Source: Campylobacterales bacterium (GTDB lineage: Bacteria; Campylobacterota; Campylobacteria; Campylobacterales; JAOZPA01). From it: a DNA stretch of 33,895 nt. Position 1 is the stretch's first letter, and each line of letters begins with the position of its first letter. The stretch is from assembly GCA_029932985.1 (NCBI GenBank), contig JAOZPA010000008.1, positions 1 to 33,895 of the forward strand, given 5' to 3'. Both the position numbers and the translations under genes were made by a program. The notes under the pieces are model-generated. The model was not told the origin of the DNA and made no database searches. It saw only the letters and a program-made list of their open reading frames with translations. Positions 16,812 through 24,966 of this stretch are shown here, in pieces.

Positions 16812-19221
16812 AGAATTATTTTTACAACTATATCAAGCTAAAAATGAAACAGAACTACAAAAAATAATAGATTTCAGTTTACTATTTCAAAATCAGAATA
16901 ATTGGTATCCACTAGGAGGAAATGAAAATAACTTTGGAACTATTGAAAACCAACAAGCCTCTTCTATTGGTGCATTAATTGAAAAACTAACCAATTCTAT
17001 TGATGCAATTTTAATGAGAAAATGTTATGAAAGTGGTATTAATCCAAAATCAAAAAAAGCTCCTAAAACTATGCAAGAAGCAGTTGAAATATTTTATAAA
17101 GATATTTATGATAAATGGAATTTACCATCTTTTGCAAAAGCTCAAGCTCACGAAATACAAATTATAGCAGATGGGACTTTTAAAGATAGAAAAAAAGATA
17201 CTTCTCTAGCTATTTATGATAGTGGAGAAGGGCAACATCCACAAGATTTTGAAAAAACATTTTTATCTATTGGAAAGGGTAATAAGAATGATATTTTGTT
17301 TGTGCAAGGCAAATACAATATGGGTGGAACTGGTTCTATTGTATTTTGTGGAAAAAATCGTTATCAATTAATTGCTTCCAAAAAATATGATAATAGTGGT
17401 AATTTTGGATTTACTCTAATCAGAAAACACCCTTTTACAAAAGAAGATAAAGAGACTAAAAAAAATACTTGGTATGAATATTTTAAAATTGATGAAAAAA
17501 TTCCCTCATTTGAAATTGAAAAATTAAATTTAGGATTACATAGCAGAGAGTTTTCAACAGGTTCAATCATAAAATTATACTCTTATGACTTGCCAACAGG
17601 AGCAAAATCTGTAATTTCTAAAGATTTAAGAGAAAGAGTAGATGAATTTTTATTTGAACCAGCTCTTCCTATTTTGATGGTAGATATAAAAGAGAGATAT
17701 CCAAATGATAGAAACTTACAAAGAGAATCTTTTGGACTCAAAAGAAGGTTAGAAAAAGATAAAAATAAGTATATAGAGGATTATTTTTCCTTAGATTACA
17801 ACAGCCCAAAAACTGGTAAAATGAAAATAACCTCTTATGTCTTTAAAACTAAAATTGAAGATAAAAATGTAAAACAATCTAAAAAAACTATTAAAAATGA
17901 ATTTTTTAGAAGCAATATGTATATTGTTTTTACCCTAAATGGACAAGTTCAAGGGCATTTAACTTCTGAATTTATCACTCGTTCACTCAAATTTCCACTA
18001 CTTAAAGAATATCTATTAGTCCATGTAGATTGTACAAATATGGAGTATGATTTTAGAAGTCAGCTTTTTATGGCTAGTCGTGATAGATTAAAAGAGGGTA
18101 CAGAATATCGGTATTTACGAGAACTATTAACAAAAGAGTTGAAAAAAAGTAAATTAAATACAATTCATAAAAAACGAAAAGATTCTATCTCCATTGACGG
18201 CTCTAATACAGATGAATTAATTAAGTCTTTTACAAAAAATCTTCCGCTCAATAATGAACTATTAAAACTTTTAAATAAAACTTTTGAAATAGATAATGAA
18301 ACTAAAAAGAAAAAGCCACCCAAAAAAAACTCAAATAATAAAAAAGAGGTTGAAGAAAAAGAGTTTATTCCTAAAAGATTTCCATCATTTTTCAAATTAA
18401 AAAACTCAAAAAAAGGAATTAATGCTATAAAAATTCCTAAAGGAAGTGAAAAAACTATCCAATTTGAGACAGATGTAGAAAATCACTACTTTGATAGAGA
18501 TGAAGATAATGGAGAGTTAGAAATTTCAATTGTTGATATAGGTAATAATGAAACAGAGGGTGGAGATAAAAAGGGAGAACCAAAAGGCATTAGTAATATT
18601 TTTGAAATATCCAAATCAAGCCCAGAAAATGGTACGATAAAAATTTCTCTAAATCCAACAGATGAATTAAAAATAGGTGATGAAGTTCAAATAAAAGTAG
18701 AACTATCATCCCCTAACGGAAATTTTGAAGAGATGATTTGGATAGAGATAAATGAACCTCAAAAAGATACTATAAAGAAAAAAGAGATTGAAGATAATGA
18801 AAAAATAGCTCTTCCAGAGTTAATTTTAACATCTCAAAATCCAACTGATGATAAAATAATCTCTTGGGAAAAAATGAATGATATTACTACAATAGATTAT
18901 GAAAATATATTATATATTCTCCAAGATGAAGAAAAAATTGAAAAAATTTATATAAATTTAGATAGCACTGTGCTAAAAAATCATAAATCAAAATTGAAAA
19001 GTAATGAAAAAAGAGAGATAGCAGAAAAAGAATATATAGCAAAAATCTATTTTCATACCCTATTTTTATACTCCATAACTCAAAATAGCAAATATAAAAT
19101 TTTTCAAGAAAATGATGAAGAGTTAGAAATTAATGAATATTTACAAAATATATTTAAAAACGAATATACCTCTTTTTTAATAAATTTCAATACAAATAAT
19201 CTCATTGATGACTTACTGTAA
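16801..19221 (+). CDS. GHKL (Hsp90/MutL-like) ATPase protein
   Basis: A large protein of 806 aa from GTG at 16801 (GGAG ends 6 nt before it); in-frame ATGs at 16789 and 16759 lack a better SD. The Bergerat ATP-binding fold is clear: N-box IEKLTNSIDAIL (residues 60-71), G1 box IYDSGEGQHP (138-147) and G2 box GKYNMGGTGS (170-179). A transducer-like region follows (MYIVFTLNGQVQGHL, VDCTNMEYDFRSQLFMASRDR). A Lys-rich linker (PPKKNSNNKKEVEEKE) leads to a beta-rich Ig-like segment (about residues 590-690) and a helical tail. GHKL ATPases act as ATP-gated clamps in Hsp90, MutL, gyrase and MORC. It is the last gene of the operon. Confidence 0.85.
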   Translation: MQLKELFLQLYQAKNETELQKIIDFSLLFQNQNNWYPLGGNENNFGTIENQQASSIGALIEKLTNSIDAILMRKCYESGINPKSKKAPKTMQEAVEIFYKDIYDKWNLPSFAKAQAHEIQIIADGTFKDRKKDTSLAIYDSGEGQHPQDFEKTFLSIGKGNKNDILFVQGKYNMGGTGSIVFCGKNRYQLIASKKYDNSGNFGFTLIRKHPFTKEDKETKKNTWYEYFKIDEKIPSFEIEKLNLGLHSREFSTGSIIKLYSYDLPTGAKSVISKDLRERVDEFLFEPALPILMVDIKERYPNDRNLQRESFGLKRRLEKDKNKYIEDYFSLDYNSPKTGKMKITSYVFKTKIEDKNVKQSKKTIKNEFFRSNMYIVFTLNGQVQGHLTSEFITRSLKFPLLKEYLLVHVDCTNMEYDFRSQLFMASRDRLKEGTEYRYLRELLTKELKKSKLNTIHKKRKDSISIDGSNTDELIKSFTKNLPLNNELLKLLNKTFEIDNETKKKKPPKKNSNNKKEVEEKEFIPKRFPSFFKLKNSKKGINAIKIPKGSEKTIQFETDVENHYFDRDEDNGELEISIVDIGNNETEGGDKKGEPKGISNIFEISKSSPENGTIKISLNPTDELKIGDEVQIKVELSSPNGNFEEMIWIEINEPQKDTIKKKEIEDNEKIALPELILTSQNPTDDKIISWEKMNDITTIDYENILYILQDEEKIEKIYINLDSTVLKNHKSKLKSNEKREIAEKEYIAKIYFHTLFLYSITQNSKYKIFQENDEELEINEYLQNIFKNEYTSFLINFNTNNLIDDLL

Positions 19222-19238
19222 ATTTAAGAAAAGAGATG

Positions 19239-19256
19239 AAAATTTCGTTTGGGGTT
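19239..19256. repeat. Half-copy of the CGTTTGGGG element before recA
   Basis: AAAATTTCGTTTGGGGTT matches the right half of the palindrome at 3869-3900. It lies 18 nt after the operon's last stop codon and about 46 nt before recA. No complementary left arm is present, so it cannot form the full hairpin. Confidence 0.5.
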
Positions 19257-19302
19257 GTAAAGCCTATTTTAATATTATAAAAATAAAATATAAGGAAAAA
19301 AA

Positions 19303-22300
19303 ATGAAAATAGATGAAAAGAAGCAAAAAGCTTTAGATTTAGCCCTAAAACAGATTGAAAAAACTTTCGGTAAGGGGACTTTGGTCAAACTAGGTGATAA
19401 AAACATAGAACCAATTAGTGCTATAAGTACAGGTTCTTTTGGAATTGATAAAGCTTTGGGGATTGGCGGAATTCCACGAGGGCGAATGATTGAAGTCTAT
19501 GGTCCTGAGAGTAGTGGAAAATGTTTTAGTGAAGATAATTATATTCTCACAGAAGAGGGTTATTTAACAATAAAAGAGCTTTTTGAGGGGGAATATCAAT
19601 CTACTCTTGTAAATACAACTAAAACTATATATTTAGAAAAAGATGCCAAAAAACTTATTAATGAAAATAATGATAATGAAGCTGTAACTGCTCTAACTTA
19701 TAATGGCAAGAAAAAAGTTTTTAGAATTACAACCAAAAAGGGTTTTGCCAATGAGGTAACTTTGAATCATCCATTGAGAATTATGGATAAAAATGGTTTT
19801 ATTGTTTGGAAAATGGCTAAAGATATATCATTAGATGATTATTTGGTTTTATCTAAAGATAACTTTTCTAAAAAAAAATCTACTGAGATTAAAATTGATA
19901 TGCACTCCTATATTGCTGGTTTATTTACTGCTGATGGGACAATTAGTGAAAAAAAGATTATGTTTTCAAATGGAGAAAAAGATATATTTGATATGGTTCA
20001 AAATTATTTAGGAATAAATAGCATTGAGTTTAAAAAATATGAAAATCAAAAAGATAGAGTTCCCTCAATTCATATAAATAGAGAAGTTTCTAAAAAGCTT
20101 TTTTTAAAACTTACTGCTTTAAATTTTGGTCTTGCAAAAGATAAAGTGATTCCTAAAAAATATAGAGTTGCTAATGAGGATAAATTGAAAAATTTCATTA
20201 TGGGGTATTTTGATTGTGAATCTCATATAGCAAAGGATTCGATAGAGGTAGTAAGTGCCTCAAAGCAACTTCTTACAGAGGTGCAATTAACTCTTTTATC
20301 TTTTGGAATTGTTAGTGGTATCTCAGAGAAAAGTATTAAAAAATATGCACATAATAACTATTATCGACTTTTTATTTCAGGAAATAATGTAGATATTTAT
20401 ATAAAAACAATAGGAACAAAATCTAAAGTAAAATCCAAACAGATAAAAAAAGCTATATCTTATAAGAAAAATAAAAATGACTTTTCTTATGATATTATTC
20501 CTCATCAAAAACAAAATATCATCTCATTTGTCAAAGATATGCAAAGTGATAGAGATTTACCTGTCGAAGATATAATGTACAAAAAAGATAATGTAGAACT
20601 CTCACAGATGGTTTTAAAAAGATTGCTAAAATATGCAAAAGATAGAAAAAAAGGCAAAACAGCAGAAATTTTTATGGAATATTATCAAGATATTATAGAT
20701 AGAAATCTTTATTTTAGTAAAGTCAAATTTATTGAAGATTTGGGTACAAAACGAACTTTTGATGTTTTTATGCCTAAAACGCACTCATTTATTATGAATG
20801 GAATTATTAATCATAATACAACTTTGACTCTTCACATAATTGCGGAGGCTCAAAAGGAGGGTGGGATTTGTGCATTTATAGATGCAGAACATGCTCTTGA
20901 TGTGATTTATGCCAAAAATTTAGGGGTGGATATTGATAATCTCTTGGTTTCTCAGCCAGATTTTGGTGAACAAGCTTTGGATATTGTGGAAGCGGTGGCA
21001 AGAAGTGGAGCGGTTGATGTAATTGTGATAGATTCGGTGGCGGCTTTGACCCCAAAAGCGGAGATTGAAGCAGATATGAGTGCTAATCATGTGGGACTTC
21101 AAGCTAGACTTATGAGCCAAGCTTTGCGAAAACTCACCGCCGTTACTCACAAGATGAACACTACAATTATATTTATAAATCAACTTAGAATGAAAATTGG
21201 CACAATGGGTTACGGATGTTTTCATTATGATACTTTAGTAAATTTTGCAGATGGTAGGAGTATTCCTATTGGTGAAGTCGTTGATAATAAAATTAATGGA
21301 GATGTTTATACTATTAATGAAAAAAATGATAAAATAGAGAGAAAACCAATTATTGATTGGCACGATAATGGTAAAGTTGCAAATAGTGATGAGTTTGTGC
21401 ATATTCAAACGCAATCGATAGATGGAAAAGGTCGATTTGGTTTTACTTGTACTCAAAATCACAAAATTTTAACAGATAATGGTTGGAAAGAGGCTGGTGA
21501 GCTAAGTTTTAAAGATAAATTAATCTCAAAATATACCAAAACAATTAATGGAACTTATGGAGATTTTTTACGAGGTATTTTAATTGGGGATAGTAGATTA
21601 AATATTAGAGATAAAAATACGGCTAATTTAAAATTTCAAGATAATGAAAATCAAGATTATCTAAATTGGAAACTTGACAAACTCGAAAAATTTTTGGAGT
21701 TTAAAGAGCTTAAAATTAATAGAGGATTTAGATATGATAGTAATTTTAGCTATGAGTTTGCAAAAATAAAAAGAGAATTAGGGGAAAGAAACCCTCTATT
21801 TATGCTTGAAAATTACTCTCCATTAAGTTTAGCTCTTTGGTATATGGATGATGGATATTATGATAACAATAATGGACATAGCAGAACAAATATCTCTATA
21901 AAAAGATTTAAAAATCAAAATATTTTACTTGATAAAATAGTAAAGACATTAAGAGAAAAAACATCAATAGATGGGATTTCTATTTTTTATAAAGAGGGAA
22001 ATATTATGTTTACGGTTAAAGCAACTAATAGTTTAGCAAATATTATAGCTCCTTATATTCCAAAGTCAATGCAGTATAAATTACCTGACAAATTTAAAGG
22101 TAGATATATTGACTTTAAGCTAGAAAATTTACCTGAAATTATTACAGATTCTGTTGAGATTAGAGAAATTAGAGAGGCGTCATCTCGTCAAATGAGAAAA
22201 AAAAGAAAATTTGATATATCGGTTAAAGATAATCATAACTATATGGTGGGAGGCTCAAAAAATGGAGTTATTGTCTCAAATAGTCCAGAGACAACCACAG

Positions 22301-22662
22301 GCGGAAATGCACTTAAGTTTTATACCTCTGTTCGGATTGATGTGAGAAAAATTGCAACACTAAAGCAAGGTGATGATATTATTGGTAACAGAGTGAGAGC
22401 CAAAATTGTTAAAAACAAAGTTGCCCCTCCATTTCAACAAGCTTTATTTGATATAATGTATGGCACGGGAATCTCAAAATCGGGTGAATTAATAGATTAT
22501 GCTATAAAATACAATATTATAAATCAAAGTGGTTCATGGTTTAGCTACGGCGAAATGAAATTAGGACAAGGTAGAGAAAAAGTTAGAGAACTTTTAAAAA
22601 CAGATAAAAAATTAGCTTTAGAGATAGAGAAAAAAATTAAAATAGAGATTAAAGGAGCTTGA
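19303..22662 (+). CDS. recA: RecA recombinase precursor with two inteins
   Basis: A 1119-aa precursor. The exteins are residues 1-73, 506-638 and 994-1119; joined they give a 332-aa RecA of near-normal length. Extein text is typical: [26 protein letters not shown], Walker [35 protein letters not shown] (Walker B), [29 protein letters not shown], and a C-terminal [16 protein letters not shown]. Bars mark intein sites. RecA forms filaments on single-stranded DNA for strand exchange and repair. Both inserts are in frame, so active RecA requires both splicing reactions. SD ATAAGGA precedes the ATG; I see no LexA box. A TATTAT (19273-19278) is a possible -10. TA genes follow 3 nt downstream. Confidence 0.97.
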   Translation: MKIDEKKQKALDLALKQIEKTFGKGTLVKLGDKNIEPISAISTGSFGIDKALGIGGIPRGRMIEVYGPESSGKCFSEDNYILTEEGYLTIKELFEGEYQSTLVNTTKTIYLEKDAKKLINENNDNEAVTALTYNGKKKVFRITTKKGFANEVTLNHPLRIMDKNGFIVWKMAKDISLDDYLVLSKDNFSKKKSTEIKIDMHSYIAGLFTADGTISEKKIMFSNGEKDIFDMVQNYLGINSIEFKKYENQKDRVPSIHINREVSKKLFLKLTALNFGLAKDKVIPKKYRVANEDKLKNFIMGYFDCESHIAKDSIEVVSASKQLLTEVQLTLLSFGIVSGISEKSIKKYAHNNYYRLFISGNNVDIYIKTIGTKSKVKSKQIKKAISYKKNKNDFSYDIIPHQKQNIISFVKDMQSDRDLPVEDIMYKKDNVELSQMVLKRLLKYAKDRKKGKTAEIFMEYYQDIIDRNLYFSKVKFIEDLGTKRTFDVFMPKTHSFIMNGIINHNTTLTLHIIAEAQKEGGICAFIDAEHALDVIYAKNLGVDIDNLLVSQPDFGEQALDIVEAVARSGAVDVIVIDSVAALTPKAEIEADMSANHVGLQARLMSQALRKLTAVTHKMNTTIIFINQLRMKIGTMGYGCFHYDTLVNFADGRSIPIGEVVDNKINGDVYTINEKNDKIERKPIIDWHDNGKVANSDEFVHIQTQSIDGKGRFGFTCTQNHKILTDNGWKEAGELSFKDKLISKYTKTINGTYGDFLRGILIGDSRLNIRDKNTANLKFQDNENQDYLNWKLDKLEKFLEFKELKINRGFRYDSNFSYEFAKIKRELGERNPLFMLENYSPLSLALWYMDDGYYDNNNGHSRTNISIKRFKNQNILLDKIVKTLREKTSIDGISIFYKEGNIMFTVKATNSLANIIAPYIPKSMQYKLPDKFKGRYIDFKLENLPEIITDSVEIREIREASSRQMRKKRKFDISVKDNHNYMVGGSKNGVIVSNSPETTTGGNALKFYTSVRIDVRKIATLKQGDDIIGNRVRAKIVKNKVAPPFQQALFDIMYGTGISKSGELIDYAIKYNIINQSGSWFSYGEMKLGQGREKVRELLKTDKKLALEIEKKIKIEIKGA
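19522..20817 (+). mobile_element. RecA intein 1 (Walker A site, LAGLIDADG)
   Basis: A 432-residue intein, RecA precursor residues 74-505. It starts with Cys74 ([20 protein letters not shown], block A). Block B is VTLNHPLR with T153 and H156. Two LAGLIDADG-type helices follow: [12 protein letters not shown] (D211) and [10 protein letters not shown] (D304). It ends [10 protein letters not shown] with His504-Asn505, followed by Thr506 as the +1 nucleophile. All residues of class 1 splicing are present, so both splicing and homing activity look intact. The insertion splits GPESSGK from TTLTLH in the P-loop, a favoured intein site in many ATPases. Confidence 0.95.
21217..22281 (+). mobile_element. 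RecA intein 2 (before [17 protein letters not shown])
   Basis: A 355-residue intein, precursor residues 639-993. It starts with Cys639 ([20 protein letters not shown]). Block B is [13 protein letters not shown] (T717, H720). The endonuclease has [12 protein letters not shown] (D763) and [12 protein letters not shown] (D849/D850), a subtype distinct from intein 1. It ends GVIVSN: Asn993 is present but the penultimate residue is Ser992, not His; the +1 residue is Ser994. The site, between GYG and SPETTTGG, lies at the start of the L2 DNA-binding loop. I believe the M. leprae RecA intein uses this site, from memory. Confidence 0.95.
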
Positions 22663-22665
22663 AAA

Positions 22666-22926
22666 ATGCATAGTGTGACATTAAATATAAGTGATAATGC
22701 TTATAATCATCTGATGTATTTTATATCTCATATAAAAAATGATATTGCAATACTAAAAGATGAAATTATTAAAAAAGATTTAAAAGATATAACTTTATCA
22801 AAAGAAACTAAAAGCTCAAAATCTTTAAGAGGTATTTTTAATAGTTATGCAGATAGTTCCAAAATAATTTTAGAGAATAAAGCTTGGCAAATACACATTA
22901 TGGATAAATTCAAAAAAGATGATTAG
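22666..22926 (+). CDS. VapB-like antitoxin
   Basis: An 86-aa protein directly before, and overlapping by 8 nt, the PIN toxin gene. An N-terminal MHSVTLNISDNAYNHLMYFI could form a ribbon-helix-helix DNA-binding unit. The C-terminal part (SLRGIFNSYADSSKIILENKAW) resembles the toxin-binding tails of small RHH antitoxins. The SD AAAGGAG lies inside the last codons of recA, 3 nt before the recA stop region, so translation may be coupled to recA. Role: neutralise the PIN RNase and autorepress. The family call comes mainly from pairing. Confidence 0.75.
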   Translation: MHSVTLNISDNAYNHLMYFISHIKNDIAILKDEIIKKDLKDITLSKETKSSKSLRGIFNSYADSSKIILENKAWQIHIMDKFKKDD

Positions 22927-23284
22927 AATTGATACGAACTATATTTTAAGATATTTAGTTAATGATAATATCGAGATGGCAGATATTGCGGAAGAGATTA
23001 TAACAAAAAAAAATATTTTTATCTCAAATGAGATATTAGCTGAGGTTATTTATGTATTATTTGGTGTATATAAAATATCAAAACCTCAAATAGCAGATAG
23101 TATTTTAAAATTGATTAATTTTGAAAATATATCAACTCTTGATTACAATATAAATAAAAAAGCATTAGAGATATTTAAAACCAAAAATCTTGATTTTGTT
23201 GATTGTTTATTATGTGCCTATTCAAATCAAGATAAAGTGATTACATTTGATAAAAAACTTAATAAATGTATTAAAGATAGTTGA
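22919..23284 (+). CDS. PIN-domain ribonuclease toxin (VapC-like)
   Basis: A 121-aa PIN domain. Acidic catalytic residues are visible: D5 (MIRIDTNYILRYLV), E42 (ILAEVIYVL), D95 (LDFVDCLLCAYS) and D111 (VITFDKKL). These coordinate Mg for RNA cleavage in VapC toxins. The start ATG overlaps the antitoxin's end (ATGATTAG). Length and layout fit an intact toxin. The pair separates recA from eno, which are adjacent in relatives I know, so it is probably acquired. Confidence 0.9.
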   Translation: MIRIDTNYILRYLVNDNIEMADIAEEIITKKNIFISNEILAEVIYVLFGVYKISKPQIADSILKLINFENISTLDYNINKKALEIFKTKNLDFVDCLLCAYSNQDKVITFDKKLNKCIKDS

Positions 23285-23307
23285 AAATTTAAAAATTAGG
23301 AGAATGA

Positions 23308-24573
23308 ATGATATATATTGATGATATTTATGCACTTGAGGTGATGGATAGTCGTGGGAATCCGACGGTTGAGGCTACTGTGGTTTTGAGTGATGGTTCA
23401 AAAGCTAGTGCGATTGTGCCTAGTGGTGCGAGTACGGGTAAAAAAGAGGCTTTGGAGTTACGAGATGGCGATGAGCGATATATGGGTAAAGGTGTTTTAA
23501 AGGCAGTTGAAAATGTAAATATTCAAATTACAGATTCGCTTTTGGGGCAGAATCCATTTAATCAAGCGGAAATTGATGCAATTATGAAAGAGATTGATGG
23601 CACGGAAAACTATGGAAATCTTGGGGCAAATGCAGTTCTTGGTGTTTCTATGGCGGTAGCTCGTGCTTGTGCAAACTCTCTAAATATTCCACTATATCGT
23701 TATCTTGGTGGAGCAAATGCGATGACTTTGCCAACCCCAATGTTTAACATCATAAATGGTGGAAGTCATGCAAACAATAGTGTTGATTTTCAGGAATATA
23801 TGATTATGCCTGTTGGATTTGCAGAGTTTAATGAGGGGCTTCGAGCTTGTGCTGAGGTGTATCATAATCTCAAAAAAATTATTGCTGAGCGAGGTGAAAG
23901 CACTGCACTTGGTGATGAGGGTGGATTTGCTCCAAATTTAAGTAGCAATGAAGAGCCAATTGAGGTGATTATGGATGCGATTAAAAATGCAGGTTACAAG
24001 GCAGGAACTCAAATCGCCATCGCTTTAGATGTGGCGGCGAGTGAACTTTATGAGGATAATAGATATAAATTAGATTCAGAAGACCGAAAAGTAACATCTG
24101 AGGAGTTGGTTGATTATTATGTAGATTTATGTGCAAAATATCCGATAGTTTCAATTGAAGATGGATTGGATGAAGATGATTGGGCTGGTTGGAAGATTCT
24201 CACTGAGAAATTGGCTGACAAGGTTCAATTAGTTGGTGATGACCTTTTTGTGACAAATACTAAAATTTTACAAGAGGGGATTGATAAAAAAATTGCTAAC
24301 TCAATCTTAATTAAACCAAATCAGATAGGGTCAGTGAGTGAAACGATGGCAACAGTACGATTAGCTCAACGAAACGGTTACACTTGTGTGATGAGCCACC
24401 GAAGTGGAGAGAGTGAAGATGCTTTCATCGCAGATTTTGCAGTAGCTTTAAACACAGGTCAAATCAAAACAGGTTCAACAGCTAGAGGTGAGCGAACGGC
24501 TAAATACAATAGACTAATTACAATCAACAAAGAGTTAGGCTATGGCGAATATTTAGGCAAAGAACTTTTTTAA
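23308..24573 (+). CDS. eno: Enolase
   Basis: A 421-aa enolase, normal length, catalysing 2-phosphoglycerate to phosphoenolpyruvate in the cytosol. Landmarks: [14 protein letters not shown] at the N-terminus, [67 protein letters not shown], and [25 protein letters not shown] precedes ATG 23308; another ATG at 23304 is out of frame. It was probably once directly after recA; the TA pair now lies between. Confidence 0.98.
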   Translation: MIYIDDIYALEVMDSRGNPTVEATVVLSDGSKASAIVPSGASTGKKEALELRDGDERYMGKGVLKAVENVNIQITDSLLGQNPFNQAEIDAIMKEIDGTENYGNLGANAVLGVSMAVARACANSLNIPLYRYLGGANAMTLPTPMFNIINGGSHANNSVDFQEYMIMPVGFAEFNEGLRACAEVYHNLKKIIAERGESTALGDEGGFAPNLSSNEEPIEVIMDAIKNAGYKAGTQIAIALDVAASELYEDNRYKLDSEDRKVTSEELVDYYVDLCAKYPIVSIEDGLDEDDWAGWKILTEKLADKVQLVGDDLFVTNTKILQEGIDKKIANSILIKPNQIGSVSETMATVRLAQRNGYTCVMSHRSGESEDAFIADFAVALNTGQIKTGSTARGERTAKYNRLITINKELGYGEYLGKELF

Positions 24574-24575
24574 CG

Positions 24576-24959
24576 ATGAACGACAAAGAGAAATTGCTAG
24601 ATGGGTTGGGGTTTAAAAACTCCCCCCCACCGAGTTTCTATCTAAAAATCACAATTTTTATCCTCATAGCTATCTATTTGGCGATACACACGGGTGAAAT
24701 ACTTTTTGGCAAAAATTCTTTAAATGTACTTCACGATGTGAGGGAAACTAAACAGACGCTACAAAAGCAAGTGATAAATATCAAAAATGAAAATGCGAAT
24801 TTGCAAAAAATCTATTTTGAAACTCTAAGTTTAAAGCCACAAATAGAGATAGTGGATATAAATTCAACGATGAAAATTAGTGAAGATTTAAATATAAGTG
24901 ATGATAAAAATTTAACATCAAGCCCCAAAGAGATAAAAAACAACCTCTCCGAGCCATAA
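24576..24959 (+). CDS. FtsB/DivIC-like septum formation initiator family protein
   Basis: A 127-aa bitopic membrane protein. A short cytoplasmic N-terminus precedes one transmembrane helix at about residues 21-44 (FYLKITIFILIAIYLAIHTG), then a coiled coil (VRETKQTLQKQVINIKNENA, about 55-85) and an acidic tail. This layout is that of FtsB/DivIC division proteins. It starts 2 nt after the eno stop, as for the corresponding gene in Campylobacter. It contains a run of seven C (24622-24628) coding for the Pro-Pro part of NSPPPSF. It converges with the HtrA gene, 7 nt away. Confidence 0.7.
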   Translation: MNDKEKLLDGLGFKNSPPPSFYLKITIFILIAIYLAIHTGEILFGKNSLNVLHDVRETKQTLQKQVINIKNENANLQKIYFETLSLKPQIEIVDINSTMKISEDLNISDDKNLTSSPKEIKNNLSEP

Positions 24960-24966
24960 TAGAATT

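Larger units (their letters stand above)
8878..19221 (+). other. Seven-gene accessory operon, candidate novel defence or DNA-modification system
   Basis: Seven plus-strand genes with spacings of -4, +8, -11, +14, -14 and -11 nt. The order is SAM methyltransferase, DUF4007 protein, large P-loop ATPase, PAPS-reductase/DndC-like protein, DGQHR/DndB-like protein, HEPN-like protein and GHKL ATPase. The block is even more AT-rich than its neighbours. It sits between hslU and recA, two housekeeping genes with no functional reason to flank it. DndB-, DndC- and DUF4007-type genes are known from phosphorothioation and related defence islands. The ATPase recalls BREX BrxC/PglY. The DndD/DndE/SspB-type backbone enzymes and DndFGH or SspE are absent from the window. 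Grouping as one system is inference from packing and composition. Confidence 0.7.

Noticed and set aside
8878-19221. Calling the operon Dnd, Ssp, BREX or DISARM
   Set aside because: Only single components resemble those systems; the defining genes (DndD/E/FGH, SspB/E, PglX/PglZ/BrxL, DrmA/B) are absent from the window.
8854-19240. Direct repeats flanking the accessory operon (AGAAAAGA-like text at both ends)
   Set aside because: The similarity is short, imperfect and expected in AT/purine-rich DNA; no integrase or tRNA is nearby.
19222-19302. LexA/SOS box before recA
   Set aside because: No dyad resembling known LexA sites; Campylobacterota generally lack LexA.
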